Origin: Prevotella sp.
Lineage (GTDB): Bacteria > Bacteroidota > Bacteroidia > Bacteroidales > Bacteroidaceae
NCBI GenBank assembly: GCA_022511065.1
Contig: JAFLSG010000012.1
Location: forward strand, 1-48,507
Reading direction: 5' to 3'
Length of the DNA stretch: 48,507 bases
The position numbers and the translations under genes were made by a program. Below are positions 15,360-23,970 of this stretch, one piece after another; the stretch's first letter is position 1; every line of letters begins with the position of its first letter. A model generated the notes under the pieces. It saw only the letters and a program-made list of their open reading frames with translations. It had not been told where the DNA came from and did not search any database.

Positions 15360-16603
15360 CAATCAAGAAGACCAAGAAGGACATCGCGCGCAAGTACGCG
15401 CCCTATGCCATCGCACTCATTGTGGCGGTCGGCGTGCTCGTATGGCTCGGCATGAGCAACTTTGCCTCCACGCTGAAAGTGGACAGGCGCGGACTGAGCA
15501 TCGGCGACGTGAAGAACGAACAGTTCAATGACTATGTGAGTCTCGACGGACAAGTGGCCCCCATCGAGGTGGTACAGGTGTCTCCCGAGGAGGGAGGCAT
15601 CGTGCAGGAGCGCGTCGTGGAGGAAGGCGCGCACGTGGAGAAGGGCGACATTCTCGTGCGCCTCTCCAATTCAAGCCTCGACTTGCAGATTCTTCAGGCG
15701 GAGTCGGAGCTTGCAGAGAAGCAGAACATGCTCCGCAATACGCAGATTTCGATGGAACAGGACAGGCTGAACAACGAGAACGAGAAGCTCTCCCTTGAGA
15801 TGGATGTGCAGCGCAAGCAGCGCGAGTTCAATCAGCAGAAGCGGCTCTACGACGAGCGGCTCAATGCGAAAGAGGACTACTTGAAGGCGAAGGAGGACTA
15901 TGAACTCTCGCAGAAGAAACACCAGTTGATACTGAAACGCTTGCAGGAAGACGACAAGTACCGCCGTGCGCAGATTGACCAGATGCAGGACAACCTCGAC
16001 GCCATGCGCCGCAACGTGCTGCTCGTCCGTGAGCGCAAGGCGCACCTCGACATCCGTTCGCAGATTTCGGGCGAGGTCGGACTGCTCGATGTGGAGCTTG
16101 GGCAGAACATCGCGCCGGGGCAGAAAATCGGCGTTATCAACGACCTCTCCGACTACAAGGTGCAGGCAAAGGTCGATGAGCATTACATCGACCGCGTGCA
16201 TCAGGGCCTCTCCGCCACCTTCGAGCAGCAGGGAAAGCACTACAATCTCCGTGTGCGCAAGGTCTATCCCGAGGTGCGAGAGGGGCGTTTCAAGGTGGAT
16301 TTCGTCTTTGATGGCGAGCGACCGAAGAACATCCGAACAGGACAGACCTACTATATCGACCTCCAACTCGGCGAGTCGAAGAAGGCAATCCTCATCCCGA
16401 AGGGCACTTTCTACTCCGTCACCGGCGGTCAATGGATTTTCGTGCTCGACAAGAGCGGCGAGCGTGCCTACCGCCGCAGCATCCGCATCGGCCGTCAGAA
16501 CCCGCAGTATTACGAGGTGCTTGAGGGGCTTGAGCCGGGCGAGAAGGTCATCGTCAGCGGCTACGAGGCTTACAAGGACAATGAGATTCTGAAACTTTAT
16601 TGA
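15350..16603 (+). CDS. HlyD/MacA-like periplasmic adaptor protein
   Basis: Encodes 417 residues. A short cytoplasmic tail leads to one membrane helix (residues ~17-36, PYAIALIVAVGVLVWLGM). A split biotinyl-lipoyl domain (VVQVSPEEGGIVQERVVEEG and, after the hairpin, DIRSQISGEVGLLDVELGQN) flanks a ~120-residue coiled-coil hairpin rich in Glu, Lys and Gln. Beta-barrel and membrane-proximal domains follow (YKVQAKVDEHYIDRVHQG and VLEGLEPGEKVIVSGYEAYK). Adaptors of this type bridge an inner-membrane transporter and a TolC duct. It overlaps the upstream channel gene by 10 bases. Confidence 0.95.
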   Translation: MDVAIKKTKKDIARKYAPYAIALIVAVGVLVWLGMSNFASTLKVDRRGLSIGDVKNEQFNDYVSLDGQVAPIEVVQVSPEEGGIVQERVVEEGAHVEKGDILVRLSNSSLDLQILQAESELAEKQNMLRNTQISMEQDRLNNENEKLSLEMDVQRKQREFNQQKRLYDERLNAKEDYLKAKEDYELSQKKHQLILKRLQEDDKYRRAQIDQMQDNLDAMRRNVLLVRERKAHLDIRSQISGEVGLLDVELGQNIAPGQKIGVINDLSDYKVQAKVDEHYIDRVHQGLSATFEQQGKHYNLRVRKVYPEVREGRFKVDFVFDGERPKNIRTGQTYYIDLQLGESKKAILIPKGTFYSVTGGQWIFVLDKSGERAYRRSIRIGRQNPQYYEVLEGLEPGEKVIVSGYEAYKDNEILKLY

Positions 16604-16629
16604 TTCATTCCAAAGACAGACATACTGAA

Positions 16630-19005
16630 ATGAGACAGATTTTCAACTTCAAGACATACCTTACCTTCCTCAGCCGCAACCGCGTCTATGCGCTTATCAA
16701 CGTGTTTGGCTTCTCCGTGAGCCTGATGTTCGTCGTGCTGATAGCCCTCTACACGCTGCAAGAGTACGGCATCGACCAGCATCACACGAAGGGCGACCGC
16801 ATCTGCGTAGTGGCTACCCGCTTTGCTGATGACGGCGAGTATATCACCAGTTCCAACCACGGATTCCAGAAATACATGCGCAGCCGCTACCCGGAGATTG
16901 AGTCGTCGTGCGCAATCACTTTTGAAAAAAGCACCCGTCTGATGCATCCCGACGGCTCGGTCATCATGGCGAATATGCTTTTCGCCGACTCTACCTTCTA
17001 TAATCTCTTCGATTTCCAACTGCTTGCGGGCGACCGCGATAAGGCATTGGACGACCGTCAGGCGTGCATCGTCACGCCCGAACTCGCCCGGCAACTCTTC
17101 GGCGCGCAGAGTCCGATTGGGCAGACGGTCACTTTCACCACCCAATTCGGCGGCGATGTGAAGGTTCACGTGACGGGCGTGATGGACAAGATGCGCCAGA
17201 CGAGCCTCAAGCAGCCCGACATCATCGTGCGTTTCGAGCAGATGGCGAATGTAAATTCGGATGTATATCCTAAGATGAACAACTATGGCATGACAGAAGT
17301 CTATTATCTGCTGAAGCCCGGCACGAGCCTGAAACCCAAGGAGAAGGATATATTCGACTACTTCAAGACCTTCAGCTTCATGTTCTCGAATGAGGATTAC
17401 GGGGCTACGATAGAGGTAATGCCGTTTCGCGACATCTATTTTTCCGGGGCAGAGAGCGTCGCTTCCACTTCCGGCGACCTTACGCTCGTTCGCATTCTCC
17501 TCGCCATTGGGCTTGTGGTGCTGCTGTTCAGCGTCACCAACTACATCAACCTGACCACCGCGCAGGCGGGTCAGCGGGCGCATGAGATGGCGACCCGCCG
17601 TCTGCTCGGCTCGCAACGCAGCGACATCATCATGCGATTGATTAGCGAAAGCATGATGCTTACCGCCATGAGCTTCGCCCTCGGACTGCTCTTGGCATGG
17701 CTGTGCCTGCCCTACGCAGAGGCGTTGATTGATGCGAAGCTCGACACCTCGCTGCTGCTCAGCCCGGCATTCCTCGCGCTGTTACTCGGCGTGCTGCTGC
17801 TCGTGGGCGTGCTTTCGGGCATCATTCCCGCCGTGGTCATCTCGCGGGCAAAGCCCATCGACGTGGTGCGCGGCACGTTCCGCCGTCAGACGAAGATGAT
17901 ACTCTCCAAGGTATTCATCACTTTCCAGTCCGTCTTTACGATTGGTGTGGTTGCCACCGCGCTCATCATGTTCATGCAGGTGCGCTATATGGTCAATGCC
18001 CCGCTCGGCTATGACTACGAAAACCTGATGGATATCCACACGCCCGGCAGCGAGGAGCAGGTCAAGACCTTCGCGCAAGAGGTGCGCAAGCTGCCCGGAG
18101 TCAAGGCGGCATCGCGCACGCGGGGCAGCTTTATCAGGGGCGGCAACAACAATAGCGGCACGTATAAGGGCAAGACCATTTCGATACAGCGCTTCTATGG
18201 AGAGCGCGATTTCTTTGAAGTGCATGGCATCAAGCCCGTCAAGGACTATCATCGTGGCGACATTTCTGGTGCGTATGTGTCGAGCAACTTGTTCCAGATG
18301 TATAGCTTGGAGGAGGATGCCCGCTCGTTCCACGCCTATGGCGATGGGAATTTGGAGGACACCGACGAGATTCTCGGCGTACTGCCCGACCTGCATCTCA
18401 GCACCATCACCGAACAGTACCATAATGGCAAGGCTATCGTGGTGTATATTTGGCCCTACTTCAAATATTACAACTGCACCACCATCAAACTGAACGGCAA
18501 CGATGCGGAGACCGTCAGCGAGATACGCCGCATCTACAAGAACGTGTTCAAGACGGAGCTTGACGGCGAATCGCCATTTGTCACCGATATGATTGCAGAG
18601 AATTACAAAAAGGAGCGCAGCCTCGCCGCCGTGGTCTTGGTGTTTGCTGTCATCATGGTCATCATCTCGCTGCTCGGTCTCATTGCCATGTCGATGTACT
18701 TCATCCGGCAGCGGCGCAAGGAGATAGCCGTGCGCAAGGTGTTCGGCAGCACGAACCGCCAGATACGCCTGCGACTGCTGCGCACCTTCCTTTGCTACGT
18801 GGCCATCGCCTTCGTCATCGCGGCACCGATTGTCTGGCACTTCATGGGCGACTGGCTGTCGGGCTATTCCTACCGCATTTCGGCGTGGCCGTGGATTGTG
18901 GTGTCGGGCGTTTTCTGCCTGCTTACCTCCTTCGCCGCCGTGTTCGTGCAGAGCCACGTGGCAAGCAATGAGAATCCAATCCGCCACATCAAGGATAACG
19001 GGTAA
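16630..19005 (+). CDS. ABC transporter permease, MacB/FtsX type (first of three)
   Basis: Encodes 791 residues from ATG 16630. The open frame extends to a TTG at 16600, but 16630 matches the N-terminus of the next paralogue (YLTFLSRNRVYALINVFG versus YMTFLSRNRVYALINVFG). It has eight hydrophobic segments in a duplicated FtsX plan: one N-terminal helix, a ~230-residue periplasmic domain, three helices, then the same again. Coupling-region motifs precede each triple (MATRRLLGSQRSDIIMRL and KEIAVRKVFGSTNRQIRLRL). Such mechanotransmission permeases drive substrate extrusion from the periplasm through TolC rather than transport across the inner membrane. Substrate unknown. Confidence 0.93.
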   Translation: MRQIFNFKTYLTFLSRNRVYALINVFGFSVSLMFVVLIALYTLQEYGIDQHHTKGDRICVVATRFADDGEYITSSNHGFQKYMRSRYPEIESSCAITFEKSTRLMHPDGSVIMANMLFADSTFYNLFDFQLLAGDRDKALDDRQACIVTPELARQLFGAQSPIGQTVTFTTQFGGDVKVHVTGVMDKMRQTSLKQPDIIVRFEQMANVNSDVYPKMNNYGMTEVYYLLKPGTSLKPKEKDIFDYFKTFSFMFSNEDYGATIEVMPFRDIYFSGAESVASTSGDLTLVRILLAIGLVVLLFSVTNYINLTTAQAGQRAHEMATRRLLGSQRSDIIMRLISESMMLTAMSFALGLLLAWLCLPYAEALIDAKLDTSLLLSPAFLALLLGVLLLVGVLSGIIPAVVISRAKPIDVVRGTFRRQTKMILSKVFITFQSVFTIGVVATALIMFMQVRYMVNAPLGYDYENLMDIHTPGSEEQVKTFAQEVRKLPGVKAASRTRGSFIRGGNNNSGTYKGKTISIQRFYGERDFFEVHGIKPVKDYHRGDISGAYVSSNLFQMYSLEEDARSFHAYGDGNLEDTDEILGVLPDLHLSTITEQYHNGKAIVVYIWPYFKYYNCTTIKLNGNDAETVSEIRRIYKNVFKTELDGESPFVTDMIAENYKKERSLAAVVLVFAVIMVIISLLGLIAMSMYFIRQRRKEIAVRKVFGSTNRQIRLRLLRTFLCYVAIAFVIAAPIVWHFMGDWLSGYSYRISAWPWIVVSGVFCLLTSFAAVFVQSHVASNENPIRHIKDNG

Positions 19006-19015
19006 AAAGCAAGGG

Positions 19016-19062
19016 GGCTGAATTCGATGCGTTTGGAGCCTCCAAACGCATCGAATTCAGCC
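19016..19062. repeat. Perfect 23-bp-arm inverted repeat inside the exporter operon
   Basis: The left arm 19016-19038 (starting GGCTGAATTCGATGCG) and right arm 19040-19062 are exact reverse complements around a single C. It lies 10 bases after the first permease stop. There is no T run on either side, so it is not a typical terminator; it could form a very stable hairpin in the mRNA between two permease genes. Confidence 0.95.
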
Positions 19063-19083
19063 TCCAAACGACCCGTTTGGAGG
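19061..19083. repeat. Second hairpin sharing sequence with the first
   Basis: CCTCCAAACG (19061-19070) and CGTTTGGAGG (19074-19083) form a perfect 10-bp stem with a 3-base loop. TCCAAACG also matches the right arm of the preceding inverted repeat, so alternative pairings are possible. Confidence 0.85.
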
Positions 19084-19086
19084 CTT

Positions 19087-19174
19087 CAAACGAAAAGGCA
19101 TCTTTTGGCAAACGAAAAAGCATCTTTTGACGGACGAAAGACTATCTTTTGCGAAGTGAAAAAGTATCTATTAT
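19087..19174 (+). repeat. Four tandem 22-bp repeats
   Basis: Units start at 19087, 19109, 19131 and 19153, each exactly 22 bp. The core is ACGAAAA-GCATCTTTTG in units 1-2 and decays in units 3 (ACGAAAGACTATCTTTTG) and 4 (GTGAAAAAGTATCTATT). Each unit holds a small dyad AAAAG/CTTTT. The array ends 20 bases before the second permease gene. There are no spacers, so this is not a CRISPR array. Confidence 0.9.
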
Positions 19175-19194
19175 AGAATATAAAGAATAAAGAA

Positions 19195-21552
19195 ATGAGC
19201 ATATTTGAAAACCTGAAGTCTTACATGACTTTTCTGAGCCGCAACCGCGTGTATGCGCTCATCAACGTGTTTGGTCTCTCGGTGAGCCTGATGTTCGTGC
19301 TGCTCATCGGCATCTACACCCAACAGGAGTATTCCGTGGATAGCAGCCACTCAAAGGCCGACCGCATCCTTGCCCTCGGCGTGGACGACGGCAATGACCG
19401 CTTCGTCGGCTCGCATTGGCGCATCCAGCAGACGCTGCGAAAGAACTACCCGGAGATTGAGGCCACCTGCGGCACCTATCTGCGGAACGGGAGTCTCGTG
19501 ACGCTGCTCAACGGCGAACAAATGGTAAAGTCCGTGCTATACGCCGACTCCACCTTCTTCCGACTGTTTGACTACGAACTGATTGCGGGCGACCGGGCGC
19601 ATGCCCTCGACTCGAAAGACGGCGTGGTGATAGAGGAGCAGTTTGCGAAACTCTACTTCGGCGATGCCGACCCGATGGGCAAGACGGTGACCTTCGACAA
19701 GTCGCTGCCCCTGAAAGTGACGGGCGTGGTGCGGCAGATGGACAACGCGAGCCTGCGGAAGTTCGACCTAATTGTGCGCTATGAGCACGTGGGGCGGATC
19801 AATCCGTCGCTGACGGCAGAGGGCATGAACAATGCGACGGGTTGCGATGTGTATATCCTGCTGAAGGAAAACGTGGATGCGGCGCGCTTTGCGAAGGAGA
19901 AAGCCGCCGACATGGATGCGAAGTTCAAGGAGTTCTTCTGGTACTTCCAGATGCCGGGATTCACTCCGCATACCCGCCTCGTACCCTTCAAGGGACTTTA
20001 TTTCTCGGAGTATCGGAGCAGCAATGGCCATGCCGGCCGTGGCGACCGCAAGTTGGTAAATATCCTGTTCGCCGTGGGTTTGGTGATTCTGCTGTTCTCC
20101 ATGATGAACTATACCAACCTGACCACGGCGCAGTCGGGCTACCGCTCGAAGGAAATGGCGGTGCGGCGGTTGATCGGTTCGCAGCGCATCGACATCATTT
20201 GGCGGCTCATTGGCGAGAGCGTTGTGCTCTGCGCCGTGTCGCTCGGCGTGGGCATCGGGCTTGCCTACCTCGCCGCGCCGTATGCCGGCAGCCTGCTCAA
20301 CACCGAACTGCGGCTTGAGACCCTGCTGCAGCCTGCCGACCTGCTGCTCCTTGCGGGCTTCACGGCGGTGGTGGGCGTGCTGGCGGGCGTGGTGCCGGCC
20401 GTGGTCATCTCGCGGGCAAAGCCCATCGACGTGGTGCGCGGCACGTTCCGTCTGCGCACGAAGATGGTGTTCTCCAAGGTCTTTATTACGTTCCAGAACC
20501 TCATCACCATCGTGCTGCTCGGCGTGGCGCTGACGATGATTCTCCAGACGCGCCACCTCATCAACGCCCCCTTGGGCTTTGAAAGGGAAAACATTATCAA
20601 CTTGGGCAACCCTTCGGGCGACTCGCTGTTGGTGACTACCTTCGTGGAAGAACTGAAGCGGCTGCCCTGCGTGACGCTTGTCAGCAAGTGTATGGGCACG
20701 CCCTCGGACGGCGGAAACAACCAGACGATGGAAGTAAACCGCCGCACGGTGAGCACGCAGCAGTTGATAGGCGACGAGCATTACATGGAGATGTTCGGCT
20801 TGGAAGTGGAGAAAGAGTACCCCGGTGTGCGGGGCTTCTACTTCACCCGCCGCTACTTGGAAGAGATGGGACTGCGCGATACCGCGCGCAGCGTGCGCTA
20901 TCCGTGGGATGAAGTCATTCCCGTCAGGGGCATCCTGAAGGAGTTCCACCTGCGCAAGATTACCGACCCGGACAAGGCAATCTACGTGTTTGTCAATGAC
21001 AGGTACTTCGTGCCGTGGACATACGCCATCAAGGTGCAGGGCAATCCCGTGGAGGCTTGGCGGCAGGTGCAGGAGACTTACAAGCGCGTGTTCCACCTCG
21101 ACTGCGATGACGAGCGGCCGTTCATCGACCAGGAGATAGCCGCCCGCTTCGAGCAGGAGCAGCGCACTTCGACCATCCTCTCCCTGTTTGCGGGCATCGC
21201 CATCCTCATTTCGCTGCTCGGTCTGGTGGCGATGAGCACCTATTTCATCCGTCAGCGCGAGAAGGAAATCGCGGTGCGCAAGGTGTTCGGCAGCACGGGC
21301 AGGCAGATATGGGTGCGCTTGGTGCGCACGTTCCTCACCTACGTGGGCGTGGCGTTTGTGCTCGCCGTGCCGATAATCTACTACTTCATGAGCGACTGGC
21401 TGTCGAACTACGCCTACCGCATCAGCCTTTCGTGGTGGATTTACGCCGCTGCGGGCGCGTTCTGCCTCGTGGTATCGTTCGCCGCCGTGTTCATCCAGAG
21501 TTATGTGGCAAGTAATGAAAACCCGATAAACCATATCAAGGACAATGGCTAA
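19195..21552 (+). CDS. ABC transporter permease, MacB/FtsX type (second of three)
   Basis: Encodes 785 residues, a close paralogue of the preceding permease with the same eight-helix double FtsX plan. It opens MSIFENLKSYMTFLSRNRVY, has AVRRLIGSQRIDIIWRLIGE before the first helix triple and KEIAVRKVFGSTGRQIWVRL before the second, and ends SYVASNENPINHIKDNG, as its neighbour does. A 53-bp stretch (20398-20450) is identical to 17830-17882 in the first permease. It is separated from that gene by 189 bases of repeats and overlaps the third permease by 8 bases. Confidence 0.93.
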   Translation: MSIFENLKSYMTFLSRNRVYALINVFGLSVSLMFVLLIGIYTQQEYSVDSSHSKADRILALGVDDGNDRFVGSHWRIQQTLRKNYPEIEATCGTYLRNGSLVTLLNGEQMVKSVLYADSTFFRLFDYELIAGDRAHALDSKDGVVIEEQFAKLYFGDADPMGKTVTFDKSLPLKVTGVVRQMDNASLRKFDLIVRYEHVGRINPSLTAEGMNNATGCDVYILLKENVDAARFAKEKAADMDAKFKEFFWYFQMPGFTPHTRLVPFKGLYFSEYRSSNGHAGRGDRKLVNILFAVGLVILLFSMMNYTNLTTAQSGYRSKEMAVRRLIGSQRIDIIWRLIGESVVLCAVSLGVGIGLAYLAAPYAGSLLNTELRLETLLQPADLLLLAGFTAVVGVLAGVVPAVVISRAKPIDVVRGTFRLRTKMVFSKVFITFQNLITIVLLGVALTMILQTRHLINAPLGFERENIINLGNPSGDSLLVTTFVEELKRLPCVTLVSKCMGTPSDGGNNQTMEVNRRTVSTQQLIGDEHYMEMFGLEVEKEYPGVRGFYFTRRYLEEMGLRDTARSVRYPWDEVIPVRGILKEFHLRKITDPDKAIYVFVNDRYFVPWTYAIKVQGNPVEAWRQVQETYKRVFHLDCDDERPFIDQEIAARFEQEQRTSTILSLFAGIAILISLLGLVAMSTYFIRQREKEIAVRKVFGSTGRQIWVRLVRTFLTYVGVAFVLAVPIIYYFMSDWLSNYAYRISLSWWIYAAAGAFCLVVSFAAVFIQSYVASNENPINHIKDNG

Positions 21553-23935
21553 TTTATTGAAAAATCTCAGAAATGCGGTGCTTGACATCCCCCGCAGGGG
21601 CAGGCACAACGTGGAAAAGATACTGTGTCTCGGCGCGGGCTTGGCAATGGGCTCGGTGATTATCGCCGAAGTGTATTTTGAACAGACCTACGACACATGG
21701 TTTCCCAACCACGAAAGGACGTACCTCGTGAACGAGGCCATCGTCAGAGACGGTGAGTTTAAGGAATTCCCGACGACCTCCGGCGCGATTGCCAAGGGAC
21801 TGAAGGACAACTGTCCGCAGATAGAAGTGGCGACGAAAATCACCGACATCGCGTGGGACCTCAACCTGACGGTGGATGGGGAAAAGTGGTTGAAGGTGGA
21901 CAAAGTGCCCATTGCCGACTCCTGTTTCTTCGATGTGTTCGGCAATCGCGTGGTGGAGGGCGACCTCAAGGAACCGCTCAGCAAGCCGGGCTTCGGCGTC
22001 ATCAGCCGCTCGCTGGCAGAGAAAATCGGCGACGGGAGCGTCATCGGCAGGAAGCTCAAGGACAAGCACATCGACGGTATCGCCATGACCATAGGCGGCG
22101 TGTATGAGGATTTCCCCTATGGCTCGTCGTTCCACGGCGTGGATGTGATACTGGCATCCTCCACCTTCGGGTGGTTTGAGAACATCTGGGTGGGCACCGA
22201 CCGCTTCTCCTCCTACATCCGTCTGCGCCCCGGCGCAACGCTTGACGACCTGAAACCCGGCGTGAAGGCGATGATGGCGGCGCACGAGGAGTTCAAACGG
22301 GCGAGCAATGCGGGCGTGGACTTTGACTTCACCTTCACGAATGTGCCGGAGGCGTACAGCCAAAGCCCCACGGTGAAGCGCATGTGCTGGATTCTCTTGC
22401 TGCTCGCGGGCGTGCTTTTGTTTAGCACGGTGATGAACTATCTGCTCATCGTGGTGGGCAATATGGCGGGTCGCTTCCGCGAGATGGCGGTCAGAAAGTG
22501 CTACGGCGCACGCCCCGCCGACATCCACGGCATCATCCTCACGGAGTGCATCGTGCATGTATTCGTGGGCATCGGCTTGGCGGCATTGGTGCTCTGGCTG
22601 TGCAAGGGCACGGTGGAGCAGTTGATTTCCGCCCCGCTTGAAGTGCTGCTGTTCAACCGTGGCGCATGGCTGCTCGGGCTTGTGGTGGTTCTGATTGTGC
22701 TGATTGGCGGCGTGTTGCCCGGCAGTCTCTTCGCCCGCATCCCCGTGACGGCAGCGTTCCGCGGCATCCACGATGCGCGGCGGCGGTGGAAACTCGCCCT
22801 GCTCGGCTTTGAGTTCGTGGCGGTGGGGCTGCTCCTCTCGCTGCTGATGGTGGTGCATCGGCAGTACACGATGATGGTAAACGACAATCCCGGCTACGAC
22901 TATGAGAACGTGGCGGTGGTGACTGTGAACGGGCTGGACAACCAAGAGAACCGCCGCGCCGAGGAGGAACTTGGCAGAATGTCGGAGGTGGCAATGGTGA
23001 CTTCGTGCAGTCAGTTGCCCCTTTATAGGCATAGCGGCAACAATGTCTATGTGCCGGAGATACCCGGCAAGGAACTCTTTAACATCGCCGACCAATACTT
23101 TGTGACAGCCAACTACCTCGAACTGCTGAACATCCCCATCGTGGAGGGGCGCGGATTTACCACCGACAGCGACTCGCTGCTGAACGAGGTGATGGTGGAT
23201 GAGCGCTTTGTGGAGAAGATAAAGGCGGTGACAGAATGGAAGGGCAGCATCATCGGCAAGCGCGTGAGCATCACCGAGCATACTGAATACGGCGACCCGA
23301 ATGGGCTGCTCACCATCGTTGGCGTGTATAAGAATCACCGTCTCGGCACGATGACAACGCCCGAGATGCGTCCGAGCGTGCTGTTCTATGCGAAGGCAGG
23401 GCCTTCGTGCCACCTTGCGAAACTGCACAACCTCACGCCCGAGACGATGGAAAGCCTGCGCGTGCAGATGAGAAGGCTCTTCCCCGGTCACGAGGTGGAT
23501 GTGACGGACTACAAGTTCTATATGTGGAATGCCTACAAGTCGCAGGCATCTTTCCGTCGTGCGGTGACGATATGCAGCGTGATAATCCTGCTCATTGCCC
23601 TGATGGGACTTGTGGGCTACACCGTGGACGAGGTGACAAGGCGGCGGAAGGAGATAGCCATCCGCAAGGTGAACGGCGCGACGCTCGGCGACGTGCTGCG
23701 CCTGTTCGTCAAGGGCATCGCGGTCATCGCCATCCCCTCGCTCGCCCTCGGCGCGGCTTTCGCCTATTTCATCGCGAAGGAATGGCTGACGATGTTCGCG
23801 GAGCGCGTGAGCCTGAACCCCGCCTACTTCGCGGCAAGCGTGGCGGTGCTGCTGTCCGTCATTGCCGGCGTGGTGGTGGCAAACTGCTACAAGGTGGCGA
23901 ATGCCAACCCCGTGGATTACCTGAAATCAGAATAA
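21545..23935 (+). CDS. ABC transporter permease, MacB/FtsX type (third of three)
   Basis: Encodes 796 residues with the same general plan but is more divergent. The N-terminal helix (KILCLGAGLAMGSVIIAEVY) is preceded by a different leader (LLKNLRNAVLDIPRRGRHNV), and the coupling motifs read EMAVRKCYGARPADIHGII and KEIAIRKVNGATLGDVLRLF. It ends KVANANPVDYLKSE. Large periplasmic domains lie at ~45-270 and ~440-660. It overlaps the second permease by 8 bases, so both are translationally coupled. It could pair with either of the other permeases or act as a homodimer. Confidence 0.92.
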   Translation: MANLLKNLRNAVLDIPRRGRHNVEKILCLGAGLAMGSVIIAEVYFEQTYDTWFPNHERTYLVNEAIVRDGEFKEFPTTSGAIAKGLKDNCPQIEVATKITDIAWDLNLTVDGEKWLKVDKVPIADSCFFDVFGNRVVEGDLKEPLSKPGFGVISRSLAEKIGDGSVIGRKLKDKHIDGIAMTIGGVYEDFPYGSSFHGVDVILASSTFGWFENIWVGTDRFSSYIRLRPGATLDDLKPGVKAMMAAHEEFKRASNAGVDFDFTFTNVPEAYSQSPTVKRMCWILLLLAGVLLFSTVMNYLLIVVGNMAGRFREMAVRKCYGARPADIHGIILTECIVHVFVGIGLAALVLWLCKGTVEQLISAPLEVLLFNRGAWLLGLVVVLIVLIGGVLPGSLFARIPVTAAFRGIHDARRRWKLALLGFEFVAVGLLLSLLMVVHRQYTMMVNDNPGYDYENVAVVTVNGLDNQENRRAEEELGRMSEVAMVTSCSQLPLYRHSGNNVYVPEIPGKELFNIADQYFVTANYLELLNIPIVEGRGFTTDSDSLLNEVMVDERFVEKIKAVTEWKGSIIGKRVSITEHTEYGDPNGLLTIVGVYKNHRLGTMTTPEMRPSVLFYAKAGPSCHLAKLHNLTPETMESLRVQMRRLFPGHEVDVTDYKFYMWNAYKSQASFRRAVTICSVIILLIALMGLVGYTVDEVTRRRKEIAIRKVNGATLGDVLRLFVKGIAVIAIPSLALGAAFAYFIAKEWLTMFAERVSLNPAYFAASVAVLLSVIAGVVVANCYKVANANPVDYLKSE

Positions 23936-23970
23936 AGAATGTCTAACAACTTATAAAAACAGAAAGAATC

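Noticed and set aside
19087..19174. CRISPR array
   Set aside because: The 22-bp units abut directly, with no unique spacers, and no cas genes are near.
19768..21609. A 613-codon open frame on the minus strand opposite the second permease
   Set aside because: It mirrors the GC-rich coding strand, has His/Arg/Val-heavy composition, no recognisable motif and fully overlaps a clear permease gene.
21554..23491. A 645-codon minus-strand open frame opposite the third permease
   Set aside because: Same pattern of a GC-driven shadow frame; no domain signs, no promoter and a better gene on the other strand.
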